Origin: Edolisoma coerulescens
Lineage: Eukaryota; Chordata; Aves; Passeriformes; Campephagidae
Assembly: GCA_013397115.1 (NCBI GenBank)
Contig: VWZW01004119.1
Span: 4,941,274 to 5,005,273 of the forward strand
Direction of reading: 5' to 3'
Length of the DNA: 64,000 nucleotides
Both the position numbers and the translations under genes were made by a program. How positions within the stretch are numbered: position 1 is the stretch's first letter; every line of letters begins with the position of its first letter. The notes beneath the pieces were generated by a model. The model was not told where the DNA came from, searched no databases, and was given only the letters and a program-made list of their open reading frames with translations. Below are positions 13,690 through 25,100 of this stretch, in pieces.

Positions 13690-14338
13690 TAATGTTTTCA
13701 GATCTATTGCTTATAAGCCTAAACTTCCTAAATAAACCATACTGGAAAATAACACAGTTCTGCAAGTAAATGAACAGAACAAATCAAGGATCAGATAGGA
13801 TAAATCAAATTACTTACATTGTAAAAGATAGAGGTAAGGAGGGAAAAGAGAGTGAAGAAGGAAAGTTTCGTGCGAGTGATACTGGTTAAAAAAAGGGTCT
13901 CTGGTAAATGTTACTTGCAAAGAAAAATAAAAGCATTTTTGTTTGTTGAATTGAACAAAATCCTGTTTGTTATCTCAGAAACCTTCCCACGTTATGGTTT
14001 GAAAAATCCATTGCAGGGTGAGTTATGTTCCCGTGAGCAGAGGGTTCATGAGCTTGCTCAGTCAGATCAGTCAGGCTCTCACCCTGCCAGGACCCAATAA
14101 CGTCAGGATCATTTCTCTTCAGTCCCAGCGTGTCTGTGAAGGCACAGCATGGATAATTTAAGCCAGGAGGGACGGGTGTTTATTTGAGCCCAGGAGATGT
14201 AGGATGCTGGTGCTTTGCCATTAATGTGCCCTGTCAACCTTCACAGCCCCGGGGCTGGAAAGGAGCCCCGGTCTCGCAGGACCCGGGGTGGGAAGGGCTT
14301 TGCAGCAGGTGCTGCTGACTCTCAGACCATCAGGTATC

Positions 14339-14405
14339 ACTGCATCATGGAATTGTTACGTTTGGAAAAAGCCTCCACCATCACCAAGCCCAACCATCTC
14401 TCATC
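14339..14405 (-). mobile_element. CR1 LINE 3'-end remnant, antisense
   Basis: ATCATGGAATTGTTACG followed by TTTGGAAAAAGCCTCC and ATCACCAAGCCCAACCATC matches the antisense 3' end of CR1 (ATCATGGAAT, TTGGAAAAGACCTCC, AAGATCATCAAGCCCAACC). Similarity fades after about 65 bases, so this is a short 5'-truncated copy. Confidence 0.8.
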
Positions 14406-14809
14406 TGTCAATGTTTGCTTTGGACTCCTTGCTGCTGGTTTTTTGTAGTGGACATAAAGGGCAAGAACTTCTCTCCTTTCACTAACAGGTTCAGGGGCTG
14501 TACTTCTGTAGCAGATATTTCTAAATAAAAAGTCTCTGTGTCATAGCTTCTATTATGAAATGTATAAATAATGAATCTTAAAGATGGTTTCCAGTGAACT
14601 CAAAATTTCAGCTGCAAAGATGACTTTTTCATTCTCGTATTATGAAATGGTAGATAAATAGAATTTTATTCTGATTGAGCTCTGGGTTTCTTTTAAAAGG
14701 TTCATCAATACGTGGGCCTTGTCTTTGCACTAAAATAAAATTTATTGGGCAGCAAACTCTATTTCAAACTCAAATGAGAAAATTAAGATTTAAAAAGTTC
14801 TGTCTATCT

Positions 14810-15200
14810 GCAGATGTAATTAATGATCAAAAATGCAATTAAACATTAAAGAAGTTTTAAACTTTGTGGAATAGTTTCCATAATGAGTTCCTAATAATAA
14901 AACATATTAAATAAGCTTGAGAAATAGTTTAAGTAGGCAGTTGCTTTCAGCTAGTGCAATACTATCAGGCTTTTTTTTAATCAGAGAATAAAATTTATAT
15001 ACCAATGGAAAATATCCAGGATTGATCAATGGCATCTTTTCAATATCTATTAGCTATAACTAAGCTGCTACAGCTAGAAATATATAGGTGATACTGGCAC
15101 AAATACCAACACTTTGTCATTATAAACAGCATGATAAATTAATTCCCAATTTATTTTATTTGGAATAGTCCCAGGATAAACTTTGATCAGTAAAATCGTC
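14810..15200. promoter_or_regulatory. Candidate AT-rich conserved non-coding element
   Basis: This is unbroken AT-rich DNA with TAATTAATGATC, ATGCAATTAAACATTAA, a TTGATCAATGG block and other homeodomain- or SOX-type words. It has no repeat signature and no open frame. It is proposed as a possible enhancer from composition alone. Confidence 0.2.
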
Positions 15201-15994
15201 CCTTAGCTCAATAAGTAGACTCAATATTTAGGAGATAGTGAAGTACAAGCTGCTGGTTTTGAACCAGGAATGATTGATTGAAATGTTTCCAAGTGACAAT
15301 TTTTAATCAGAAAATGCAGTTTTGTTGGAACAGAATAATTTCAACAGGAATATATCTTTTTCAGTAACAATTCTAGAGGTAATTTTTTCTCAAATGTAAT
15401 TATTTATTCCAGTTAAGTAGAAAGAAATTGCTAAGTTAATGTTTTTATTTTGACTCCTTCAGCTCTTTTTTTGGTTTTACATTTAGAGAGTCCCATTATA
15501 TTTCTTACTTTAAAAAATCATAGTAAGATTGCATCTTGTCATTCTTTTAAGTTATTTTTTAATGAGAGATCTCTATCACTAATAGTACATTTTCCCATTA
15601 GTCTAACAAAATCTTAGGGAGGATCAACATGTTTCTAGGAAGAAATGTGTGTGGCAAATTAGTTCCAAACCCAAAAGAGCTTTTGGCATATTTTTGATGA
15701 AGTTTGAAGCCCACTAAAGTAAAAATGACTGAAACTCTCTCAGCACAGGAGATGCAGACAGGATGGTGAGCTTTATGCCCATCTCTATTACCTCATGTTT
15801 TTCTCTTTGGTAAAATGTTGGATCTGAATTTTCATGTTACAGTTGGTATTAAAACCTTGGTGTTAAAAATCCTACCCCTTCCGAAGAAAAGTGTTTTAGA
15901 TTGTGTCAGATGAGAGAGAAAAGAGAGAGGACAGGAAGGAAAGAGGTGCAAGTCAGGATTTGGTTTCTGAAGGGTGTGTGAATGGTTTCAAGGC

Positions 15995-16018
15995 TGTGAC
16001 ATCTGTTTTGATGTCACA
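15995..16018. repeat. Perfect 9-bp inverted repeat with 6-base loop
   Basis: TGTGACATC (15995-16003) and GATGTCACA (16010-16018) are exact reverse complements around TGTTTT. The arms contain TGACATC and GATGTCA, similar to CREB/ATF-type half-sites. The arm is too short for a microRNA precursor. It could be a paired factor site or chance. Confidence 0.75.
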
Positions 16019-18612
16019 ACTGTTTCGAAGAATAAAGTTTTGACGAGTTTAAATTTGTTATGCTCACATTTGCTCTAAAAATTTTCTTTGAAAACTAAAA
16101 TTTGTGAAACATTTATTACTTTTTGTGGTGTCCCCTTGGGTAAACCAGCCTGTTCTAAAGCAAGAAACCATAATCATCTGATTGAGATTATTATACCTGA
16201 AAAGGCAATAAATATTCTATATTATTGATGGTTACTTAAAAATGACTCTTTTTGAGTCTTTATCTTCACCATATGGCATCAGCCCTGTATCTGATGTAAA
16301 TTGTGTGAAAGTAGTTTTATTTGTGATGCTGCATTCACAGGGATGTTCTGTCTTATTAAATGATCTCTGATGTCTTCTTTTCACATTGGGATGATATAAA
16401 TTACTGTGGTTTGTTTACGTGCTTACCTAACCCATCTGGAGATAAATACTGAACGTTATTTAATGAAACAAAACTGAAAACATTACCCACACAATTAGCC
16501 ATTTCCTGTAACTTTAATAAGAACATTAAATTATGTTGAAGAATTGCAGTGTGTTTACGACCAAGCAGTAATTTAGGGGGAAACAGTTGCTTTTCTTTTC
16601 TCTTTAATAAATGGCCCCTACACATAATAGTGAGCAGTGCCACGAGCCCTGCAGGGGCTCACTCGGAGTAAAAGAGAAAGCAAAGGTCTGTGGAGTTACC
16701 ACTTGGAGTTCATGCACAAATTGCAGTATTTAGCTCAGACTCTTTCATCATTTGCATCATTCTCAGATCTACAATGATCAAGGTGTGGCCTTTTTCTACT
16801 CTGTTTTGGTATTTTGGTGTGATTACCTGAGATTTCCTCTGAAGGGAATGAAGTTTGCCATCTGTGACAAGCTTTACCTGTGAACCTGTTATTTCACTGA
16901 GCAGATGATATAGTACAGATGCAACAAATATTTTACAAATATTTTTGGTTGTGTCTCAAGAATTGCGGTATGTTGCAGTTTTTTTTTACTCCCTTAGTCT
17001 AAAAAACACTCAGAAATTATTTCTTTTATAATCTGGTTCTATTAATGGTGGGTTTTGCCCATTGCTAGAAAATCTTGGAATGTACCTGTTGGTTTAGAGC
17101 TATGAAACAGCATTTTCTTTGACAAAAGGAAATCTACCTGCATGCCTGTGTGATGGACATCACACCTATCCCATGTGACATGCTCTATCTTCAGGCCTTA
17201 GAGCAAGAAAACCAAATGCATGTTTTCATTTCTTTTCCTGTGATTTGAGCATTCAGTAACTAATTTAAGAGTCACTATAAATAAATATAGAATTCTTTTA
17301 TCTTGGCTGTAGACAGGCTCTGCTTTTGTGCCAACAGTGGTGGTTACAGGCTGCTTTCCTGCAGTACCTTCATTGATCAGAAGCCCACTATTGTTGGTAT
17401 TGTGAAATGAAATCATGGCTCATCAGATACATTGTTTTATCTCATGTTCTAGCTTCCAATTTCTCGTTTCACTGTTTTCCCCAGTCTGTTGAGACTGGTC
17501 ATGAAAATGTGGGAATATTAACCTTTTTTTCAGAACTGAAAGGCAGGTTAAACCCCACACCATTTCGTGGACTGATGTGTAACACATCTTTGTCCATAAT
17601 GCTGTCCCCAGAGAGTGTTGTTTCCATTAAAGTCAGGGCAAAAATATACTGCTCACCATATTCATCCCTACAGGTATTCCTTCATGCAGTAGTGCTGGAA
17701 ATTTGTGATTTTTTGGCATATTTATTCAAAGGCTGTGGTCCATGGAACTAATTTCATCTTACTGTCAAATGACCATTTATTAAATCTTCTTTAGGAAGTT
17801 AGAATTGCTTTCAGATAAAGTATTTTGGTGCTGTCACCCTTTCTTAGGATTTAATGGTGTTGTAGTGTTCTGTTGTAATGAGTGACTCATATTGACTCAT
17901 TGTTTCATTGTTTCTACACATTTCCTCTGCTGATGCTTTGCAAATTTTCAGGGTCTTAGGAGATTTACGCATTCAATTCGTTTCTTGCACATTGCTTTTC
18001 CCATAGATAAAAATCCATGGCATACATCTTTCATGGAGGGCTGGGTTTACCCAGACCATATCATTATGGCTATATGGCCATACATTGTGGCTGCTGTCAG
18101 GGAGCAGGTATAATCTTTTTTCTACAATGATGTGGAAGGGCTTTATCCATGTGATGCTGCTTTTCTGTTGCCTTTTGGCTCTGAAGTTGCTTAGAAAATA
18201 AATGTTCCTTTTTTTCACCCTATAGTGTGTCCTGCACAAGTTAGTAGCTGCTCTCCATATTGGGATTTGCTGTTCTTCTTGTGGTAGATACTGGTTTCCC
18301 CAGTATCTTTTATCTCTCATCTTTCATAGATCTTGAGCTACGTTAATCAGATCTTTATATGGAAATATAAAATTATTGATATTTTTTACATGCTAAAGTC
18401 AAGCCAGTCCAAAAGATTGGCTTGCTTCTCTTATGTTCTCCTTTTTAAAATTTGAAATAGAATTCTCTACCAGCGAGCAATAATTTTCAAGGATAGAAAG
18501 AAGCTGGAATTTAATAGAGCAACTTGTAAAGAATAATAACCATAGGTTGTGGGCTTGATTATCCCCTGGTTTACACCTTTCAGAATTCACAGGAAGTTAC
18601 CATAAATGCCTA

Positions 18613-18652
18613 TGTTGCTTGTTTTACAGACATGTTTTGTTGCTTGTTTTAC
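18613..18652. repeat. 15-bp direct repeat, period 25
   Basis: TGTTGCTTGTTTTAC occurs exactly at 18613-18627 and 18638-18652. The bases that follow (AGACATG and GGAGATG) are also similar. This looks like a small local duplication. Confidence 0.8.
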
Positions 18653-21528
18653 GGAGATGTCAATGATTGCAAAAGATGCAGGAGAACTGCAAAGTAGGCT
18701 CAATATTTGGCATTTGTAATAGCACAAAATGAACAGAAGCATCCATTCCCTGGAACATCAGTGGAGAGGTAGAGTGAAGGGCTAACATAGCTTGTTCTCT
18801 TTATTCTCTGGAGAAACAGCTGAGCTATAGCAAAAAATGGGCACCTTTTAGTGCCACGGAGGCCAACCCAGGAGACAACTTGTCATGTTAGAACAGAACA
18901 AAACTAACAAAACTCGAACAATTGCTCCTGAAATTTGCAGCCTTATTTTTTAATTTGATTATTGCTCTACTTGACAAGCTCTTAAGACAGGTTTAATAAA
19001 TGTGGTGTTCAGGAGCACTAACAGGAGGAAAAGATGGAAATTCAGAATGTTTTGTTCCCATTTTTTTCCTCTTTTTGTTATGAAGCGTGGATTGTTTTAT
19101 GTTGAGATTAAGAAGACAAAACAGCTTCATGCCTTTTCTGTCTTTTGGTATGAAAGTGAACGATTAGGTGCAAAGAGGTGGCTGTTTGGCAATAGTTTAA
19201 TAAATGTAACAGGATGTTAAGGCTGTGAAACACTCTTGGTGTCCCAGAGATGCCAGTGCTGCAAGGGTGTGAAGCCAGGTCCAGCTCCCAGACTGCTGAG
19301 CTTCACTGGAGGCTGAGCCTCAGGGTCTGATATTCTGCTTTAAAAATCCACATATTGCACATTTGCCACTGTACTTCGTGTCAGGTGGTTCCCGATCAGG
19401 CACTGTAAGGTAACGCTTCAGTAAAGTACTTTGAAACAGTGAATTGTCTGACCAAACCTGTGGAGAGCTGGAGGCCCCTTTAATCTGAATAGTTTCAGTC
19501 AATTAGCATTCATAGCCTTACAATTCCTGTTGTAATGAGGTACCCAGCTCTGCATTTGAAAGCTGAGATAAGCACCGACGAAAAATACCTTTTGCTGGCG
19601 GGATTTGGAGATTCTCTTTGTGTATCAGTGTCTGAATGTTTGCCTGTTGCTTCCCAAGTCATGCTGGCTGAGAGTGGAGCTAACCCAGTTACTCTGAACA
19701 AATACAGGAGTCTGGAGAAAGCTCTGACTTTGGTGGTTGTTGTCCAGAGTAGACACCAGGAACAAAATTATTGAGAATTATTTGGAATTATTTCTTTCTC
19801 CTTTAAGGGGTAATGGTTGTAGAACGTTGTGGCTGCTGCATAAGGTGGTGTAAACCCTATTGAAACCATTTCAATAACCACTTCCAAAATGTGACTTCAA
19901 GCTGGTAACGTTTAATGAAGCAGTGGATAGTTACTTCTGTGAGAACTGTGGATTCTTTTAAATTGTAGGGCAAGACATTATAAACAAGGACAAGTCGTCA
20001 GTGGGAAATAAATAATTTTGGATATCAAACACTGATTTTTAGCTATTAAATGTCATTAATGTATTAAAAATATGTCAAATTTTTGACCTGACCCCAGTGC
20101 CATTTTAGACTCTTTAGTGCATGAACGTACATAGAATTTCTATCACTTAAAGGTATCTTGGCATCATTGTGATGGCCTACTGTGCTTTTGCAAATTACTT
20201 TGTCTTCTTTCTGGCTTTGCAATTCTTCTTCTTGATGACACATCACTGATAATGTCAATTTTTACAGCGACTGTATGAACACTAAGAATTACTAATAATT
20301 TTCTGACAGTCTGTTTTTTAGATAAAGACTTTCCCTTCCTATCTTTCTTTCCACAAAAACCCAATGGTGACAGATTTTCGGAAAAATAGTGTAAATCTTT
20401 GTGTTTAAATATGATTTTCTTCACGTGGTAGACTGTGCTTCAAGATTAGGAAGATACAAAGACATCTTTAAATAAAGCCAAGTTGCAGGGTGCGATACAG
20501 AATAACCTTGTGAAGATTTCACTCTGCAGCAAGTAATTAAACACAGTTTAAGCATACCATAAAATATGCAATTAAAAAAAAAAGAAGGTTGTGCATACCG
20601 ACAGGTAATATAGTAAATTACAGTCCTGCAATGTCTTTTGCCTGCTACTGTATAAGCAAACACAGAGATTGCCTTTTGTTGAAGGTCTTTTGATCAGACA
20701 ACTAAATGTTGGCCAAACTGAAATATCTGTCAGTGTGTGAACCCAAGGGTCAAAATAAGGATATGTTCCATAAGAGTGAAAAAAGGGATCCAGACGAAAA
20801 AATATAAAAACATGTGGTCTGTCATAGATATTTTACTTCTCTGCAAAAAAAATGTTGTTATGAGACCAGTCATATCTGGTAGCATTGAGGCAACCATCTA
20901 ATTTTATTTTTTTTTTTGGCTGAAAATGTCAACTTTAGAAAGTCCTCCCATTCATTCTGCTCTAAAATGACATTTGAGTAGATTGCATAAAGCTGCTTTG
21001 ATCAGGTGTACAGAGCTTGTTCCTAAATTCCCGTGTGTGTACAGGAGTGCTGCAGCCTGCAGTCACCTGTATTTGGGTGAGCGTGATTAAACCTAAAATC
21101 AGCATCACAACTGACTTCTCTAAGAACAGGACCACGCAGAAGACTATCATTTTCATCAGCTTGCTCTGAAAATAATGTGAACAAAGAAAATGAAGATTAG
21201 CAGTCTTCTTTTGCATTCTTCTCCCCTTTTCTAGGTCTCTTTCTTATAGCAGGCAATTTTATTCCTGTGCAGCAATAATTTAGACCCATGTCACTGCTGT
21301 AATGACTTTGGAAAGCTATAAAGACACAGTTTGCAGAGTTTTAAAGTATGTGCTTAAAGTATATTGCTGTTGAGCAAAGCACTTAAGCATGTGCTTAATT
21401 TCAGGTATGTGGTAAAGTGTCATTGGATTTATTTATCCAGCAATCCGGGTGGCTGAAAAGTGAATTTTCAGTCCTGCTGCCATGCAGAGATGAGTGTGGG
21501 ACAGAAAGGGAAGGGAGTGCCAGGCACC

Positions 21529-21762
21529 ATGGAAACTGAGGGTTTGAAGGAAATCCTCAAATTCCTCTTGTCCCTTCCTGAAGTGCCTGAAAACCACCTC
21601 TGGCAGCACCTGGTCAATTCAGATCCAGTTGGTAAGGAGGGAAATTCCTTATCATCAGAAAGAAACATTCTCCTGAAGCATTCCTGTGGTTTCTGCACTG
21701 AAAATGCTTGCCTTGCTCCAAAACAGTCTCATGAAAAAACCCAAGTGTCCACTATCTTTTGA
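21529..21762 (+). CDS. Unrecognised small open frame with strong start context (doubtful)
   Basis: An ATG at 21529 sits in a good vertebrate start context (CACCATGG). It opens a 77-codon frame beginning METEGLKEILKFLLSLPEVP, with an amphipathic leucine-rich stretch at about residues 5-15. A fair 5' splice site (TTG|GTAAGG) lies at 21631/21632, so the first 34 codons could be an initial coding exon. I recognise no family and see no partner exon. Nearby DNA is plain AT-rich non-coding sequence. The frame may be chance; confidence is low. Confidence 0.12.
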   Translation: METEGLKEILKFLLSLPEVPENHLWQHLVNSDPVGKEGNSLSSERNILLKHSCGFCTENACLAPKQSHEKTQVSTIF

Positions 21763-22077
21763 CACTTTTTCACATACTGGGAGATCACCCAGATTCAGGG
21801 AAGTTAAATCTAATCATGTTTTCTCTAGATTAAAAAAAATGAAATTTTTTTAACTGCTCCTCAGATCTCAGACTTTCTTAATGACTCATCTTGTTGCTTC
21901 CCACCCTTTTTTTTTTTTGGTAGTGCAGAGACCAAAACTGACAACAGACCCACAAGATCAATATTAATCAGATCAAATATTGGTTTTGCTGGCATATAGA
22001 TAAGCCCTGCTCTTCATCTCTCCCAGGACTGACGAGTGTTTTTTGGGCAACAACATCAGACTGCTGAGTCCTGTTTA

Positions 22078-22141
22078 GCTCGTGGACTCAATCCTTGTTG
22101 GTCCTTTCCAACTCAGGACATTCCAAGATCCTGTGATTCCC
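22078..22141 (+). mobile_element. CR1 LINE 3'-end remnant, sense
   Basis: GTGGACTCAATCC, TTGTTGGTCCTTTCCAACTC, AGGACATTCC and ATCCTGTGATTCC follow the sense 3' end of avian CR1 (GGACTCAATGATC, GGTCCCTTCCAACTC, then the ATTCTGTGATTC tail). Only the terminal 60 or so bases are recognisable. This is the only CR1 fragment in the window in + orientation. Confidence 0.7.
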
Positions 22142-25100
22142 ACTGCCAGACAGAGAACGGGACAATGTCTCTGTGCTACTTCTGGGCTGCTACTTCATCC
22201 TCTTGCTGCTTTTCTGCACAGATTTCAGCTCTGCATGGGCAGCACACTTCTTGATTGAGTTTCACATTGTTGATTTTGGATCATTTTTACAGCCTGTTTC
22301 CAATTCTGATTCTGTTCTCAGCTGTCTGTAAGAACACTCTAATAGCTGAAATAGTGATGAATAGTGATGGACTTGTGCGAGAAGTCCCTGAGAGTTCCTA
22401 ATTGAAAATACTTCCCCTTTTGGCAATTCAATATTAAGAATTGACATTTCACACAGCTTGTCAAACAGCTGTGCAATAATAATTTCATCTAAATCTCATT
22501 TTCTTACAAGACAATCATGTGGTATTGTTCTTGAAGTCTTGCAGCACTTTGTCCTGATTATCCCTAGTTTGTCAGTTGAGTGAAACTAGATAGGCTGGAT
22601 ATTATCTTGTCTGATAAATTAATGCTGGCTATTTTTTTATCACCTTATTGTCTATAAACCTAGGTTTTGTATGTATATTTTTTTTTTCCTGAGACCTAAC
22701 AACTAAGCTGCTTGTGTGTACTTTATTCTCCCCTTCTTTAGAGTTTTTGCCATTCTCCAATCCACCAGAATTAACCTGTCTTTTTGAACTTCTCAGAGAT
22801 TCCTCTTAAATAGTTCAGAGATGGCTGAAGCCTCAAATATTTCTGAGTGAGGTTGATTTGTTGGTTGGGATGTTGATTTATCTAATTATTTATTTCCTTT
22901 ATGTTTTTATTTGCATGTTCTGGTCTCCATAATGGGTGAGCACATAGTTAACTAAGTATCCAGTCTCAGTTTTTTGTGTGTGACAAGAGTATTGGAAACA
23001 TCAGCCTTATTCCTTTGCTCCTTCTTTAGAAGTTTGCTTTTGCAGAAGACCTCTCTCTTTCACCTTTCTCTCATTTTTCCTAATCTTCTCATCGGAACAA
23101 CTTTACAACTTCAGATTCTTAACCAGTTCTTTTATGTTCCTTTTATTTCCCTGGTGGTTTCTCCTTCCTTTTGCAAGACAAAACGCTGTCCCCAGTGTAT
23201 TCAGAAAGTTGACATAAATTGTAGAATAAAAATCCTTCCCGCTGCCTGATCCATCCTGAGGGTGCGTCTGCACATTACTCCCATCGATACATGGACATGG
23301 ATCTCAGGATGTTTGTGAAGCCTGAGGCTTGTGCTTGATTTTCAAGGTTAAAGAGGGAAAGAATGACTTCCTACAGTACAGCACCCTTAGTCGTGGTTCC
23401 TTTTATCTTTATTCAGTCATTCAAGGAGACATTAATTCCCTCTGGCTTGTTGAGCCACAGACTTCAGAGCCAGCAGACGTGTTATTGATACAGAGGCACC
23501 GCCTCCCTTTTCCCGTGTCCTGCTCTTCTTGAGCAATTTATTGCCCTTTTACAGCAAAATCCCAGTTCCACAACGCATCCCATTAATGCTCTAGTGCTGC
23601 TTATATTGTTGACTGTGTGCTAAAATTTCAGCCTCTTGCAGCTGTTTTTCATTTTCATGGCATTTACATATCACTACCTTAGATACTTAATTGGGGGCTC
23701 CCTTTTTTCCTATAATTCTGCTTCAATTTCCCAACCTAATAGCTGGCCTGAGAGTTTTAGACTTTCATAATATCCACCTTTTTGCCCATCTCTGTGATTT
23801 TTTTTCACTGTATCAGCCTAGCTTAGGGCTGTGATGTGAAGGATAGCTCTTCTCCTTAATAGTATTTTTTTTTTCTCAAACCTACTGGATTCTCCAGGGT
23901 TAGAAGCATCAGCAATCCTTTATCTGCCTGTCCTGCCCAACAGCCTGTCGAAATCCTCAAGAGGGTTTCTGAATGAAGCTCCCAGATGAGTAATGATGCT
24001 GAGGCTGGGTTTTAGATATTTATTTGGAATCAAAGTACCTATGTGTCAATATGTGGTCATGTGTGAGTCTCCTGAGAGGACCCTGTCAGCACACTTGGGA
24101 AGTCTGAGGTTTGTGCCCAGTTCCCAAGGTTAAAAATAGTCCCAAACTTTCTATTACACTTCTCAATGCCTCCTTCTAAGTCTTCAACTGTATTATTTTC
24201 CCACTACCTGCATTTTTTCTTACACACTTTGCTCCTAATTAGAGATTCTTGATAACAGTACTGAAAGGGAAAGAGCTCTCTTTTGCCTCAAATCACACTC
24301 CATGACTTCAAGTACCCTTAAGTATCTCTGCCACCTTCTTTATTGAGCAAAAGTGCTGAAGTGACTGTCAAACTGGAAAGTCACAGAATAAGATCCAAAT
24401 GAAATGTCTGGACACCATAATCAGAACTAGGACTGAAATAAGAGTTCAGCCATAATGAATCTAAATGCAGAGTTCATTTGGGGGTGATGTTTTTTATTTT
24501 GAAAATGCTTGGTTGCATTAACTTGTGCTGATAGGAATTGAGTAGACTACTGCTGAGTAAGGTGCTGTCTTCATCTAATTATTGCTCTCTTACTTTTCTG
24601 GATACTTCTGTTTCTGGGATAGCCTACATACACAGATTTTTTTTTTTTAAATGTGGCACCAGCATTTGGAAACATGAAGGAAGATATGGAATAAACTAAT
24701 CTCAGAACTTATTGCTGTAATTAATATTCTTAAACATTTGCTTATTTCAGTTAGTGATTGCCAGTGTTCAAAAGACACCCTACTGTATTTTATTGAAGAA
24801 TTTGGATTATAAAAGCAAAATTCTTTGTAAGTCCTGTATACTCAAATATTGTATGCTTAATATTTTCCTCACAATTTTGACTGGAGAATACTTCCTTAAT
24901 TTACTAGAGTGGGGTTTTTTTTTTTGTGTGTGTGTGTGTATTCATATAGTTGTTCTGCTTTGCCTTGGGCTGTAGTTGTGTTTCCTTGATGGATGAATAG
25001 CTTTCTGCGTGGATAATTTGTATATCAGTTTGTAAAACATTTTCAGATCCTTTGGGAAAGAAAAGGTATTACACAGATCTTGGATAATGGATGTGTGTAT

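Larger units (their letters stand above)
10946..14338. other. Non-coding stretch with small palindromes
   Basis: No recognisable gene is present. The open frames are under about 85 codons. The interval includes a motif-dense stretch at 11930-12370 and two short inverted repeats near 13651-13689, listed separately. Confidence 0.55.
14406..22077. other. AT-rich non-coding stretch
   Basis: No recognised gene or RNA is seen. The longest frames, of about 115 codons near 17407-17751 (+) and 17973-18320 (-), show no domain, and their composition looks random. A candidate coding exon at 21529-21631, a motif-dense stretch at 14810-15200, an inverted repeat at 15995-16018 and a direct repeat at 18613-18652 are listed separately. 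Confidence 0.55.
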
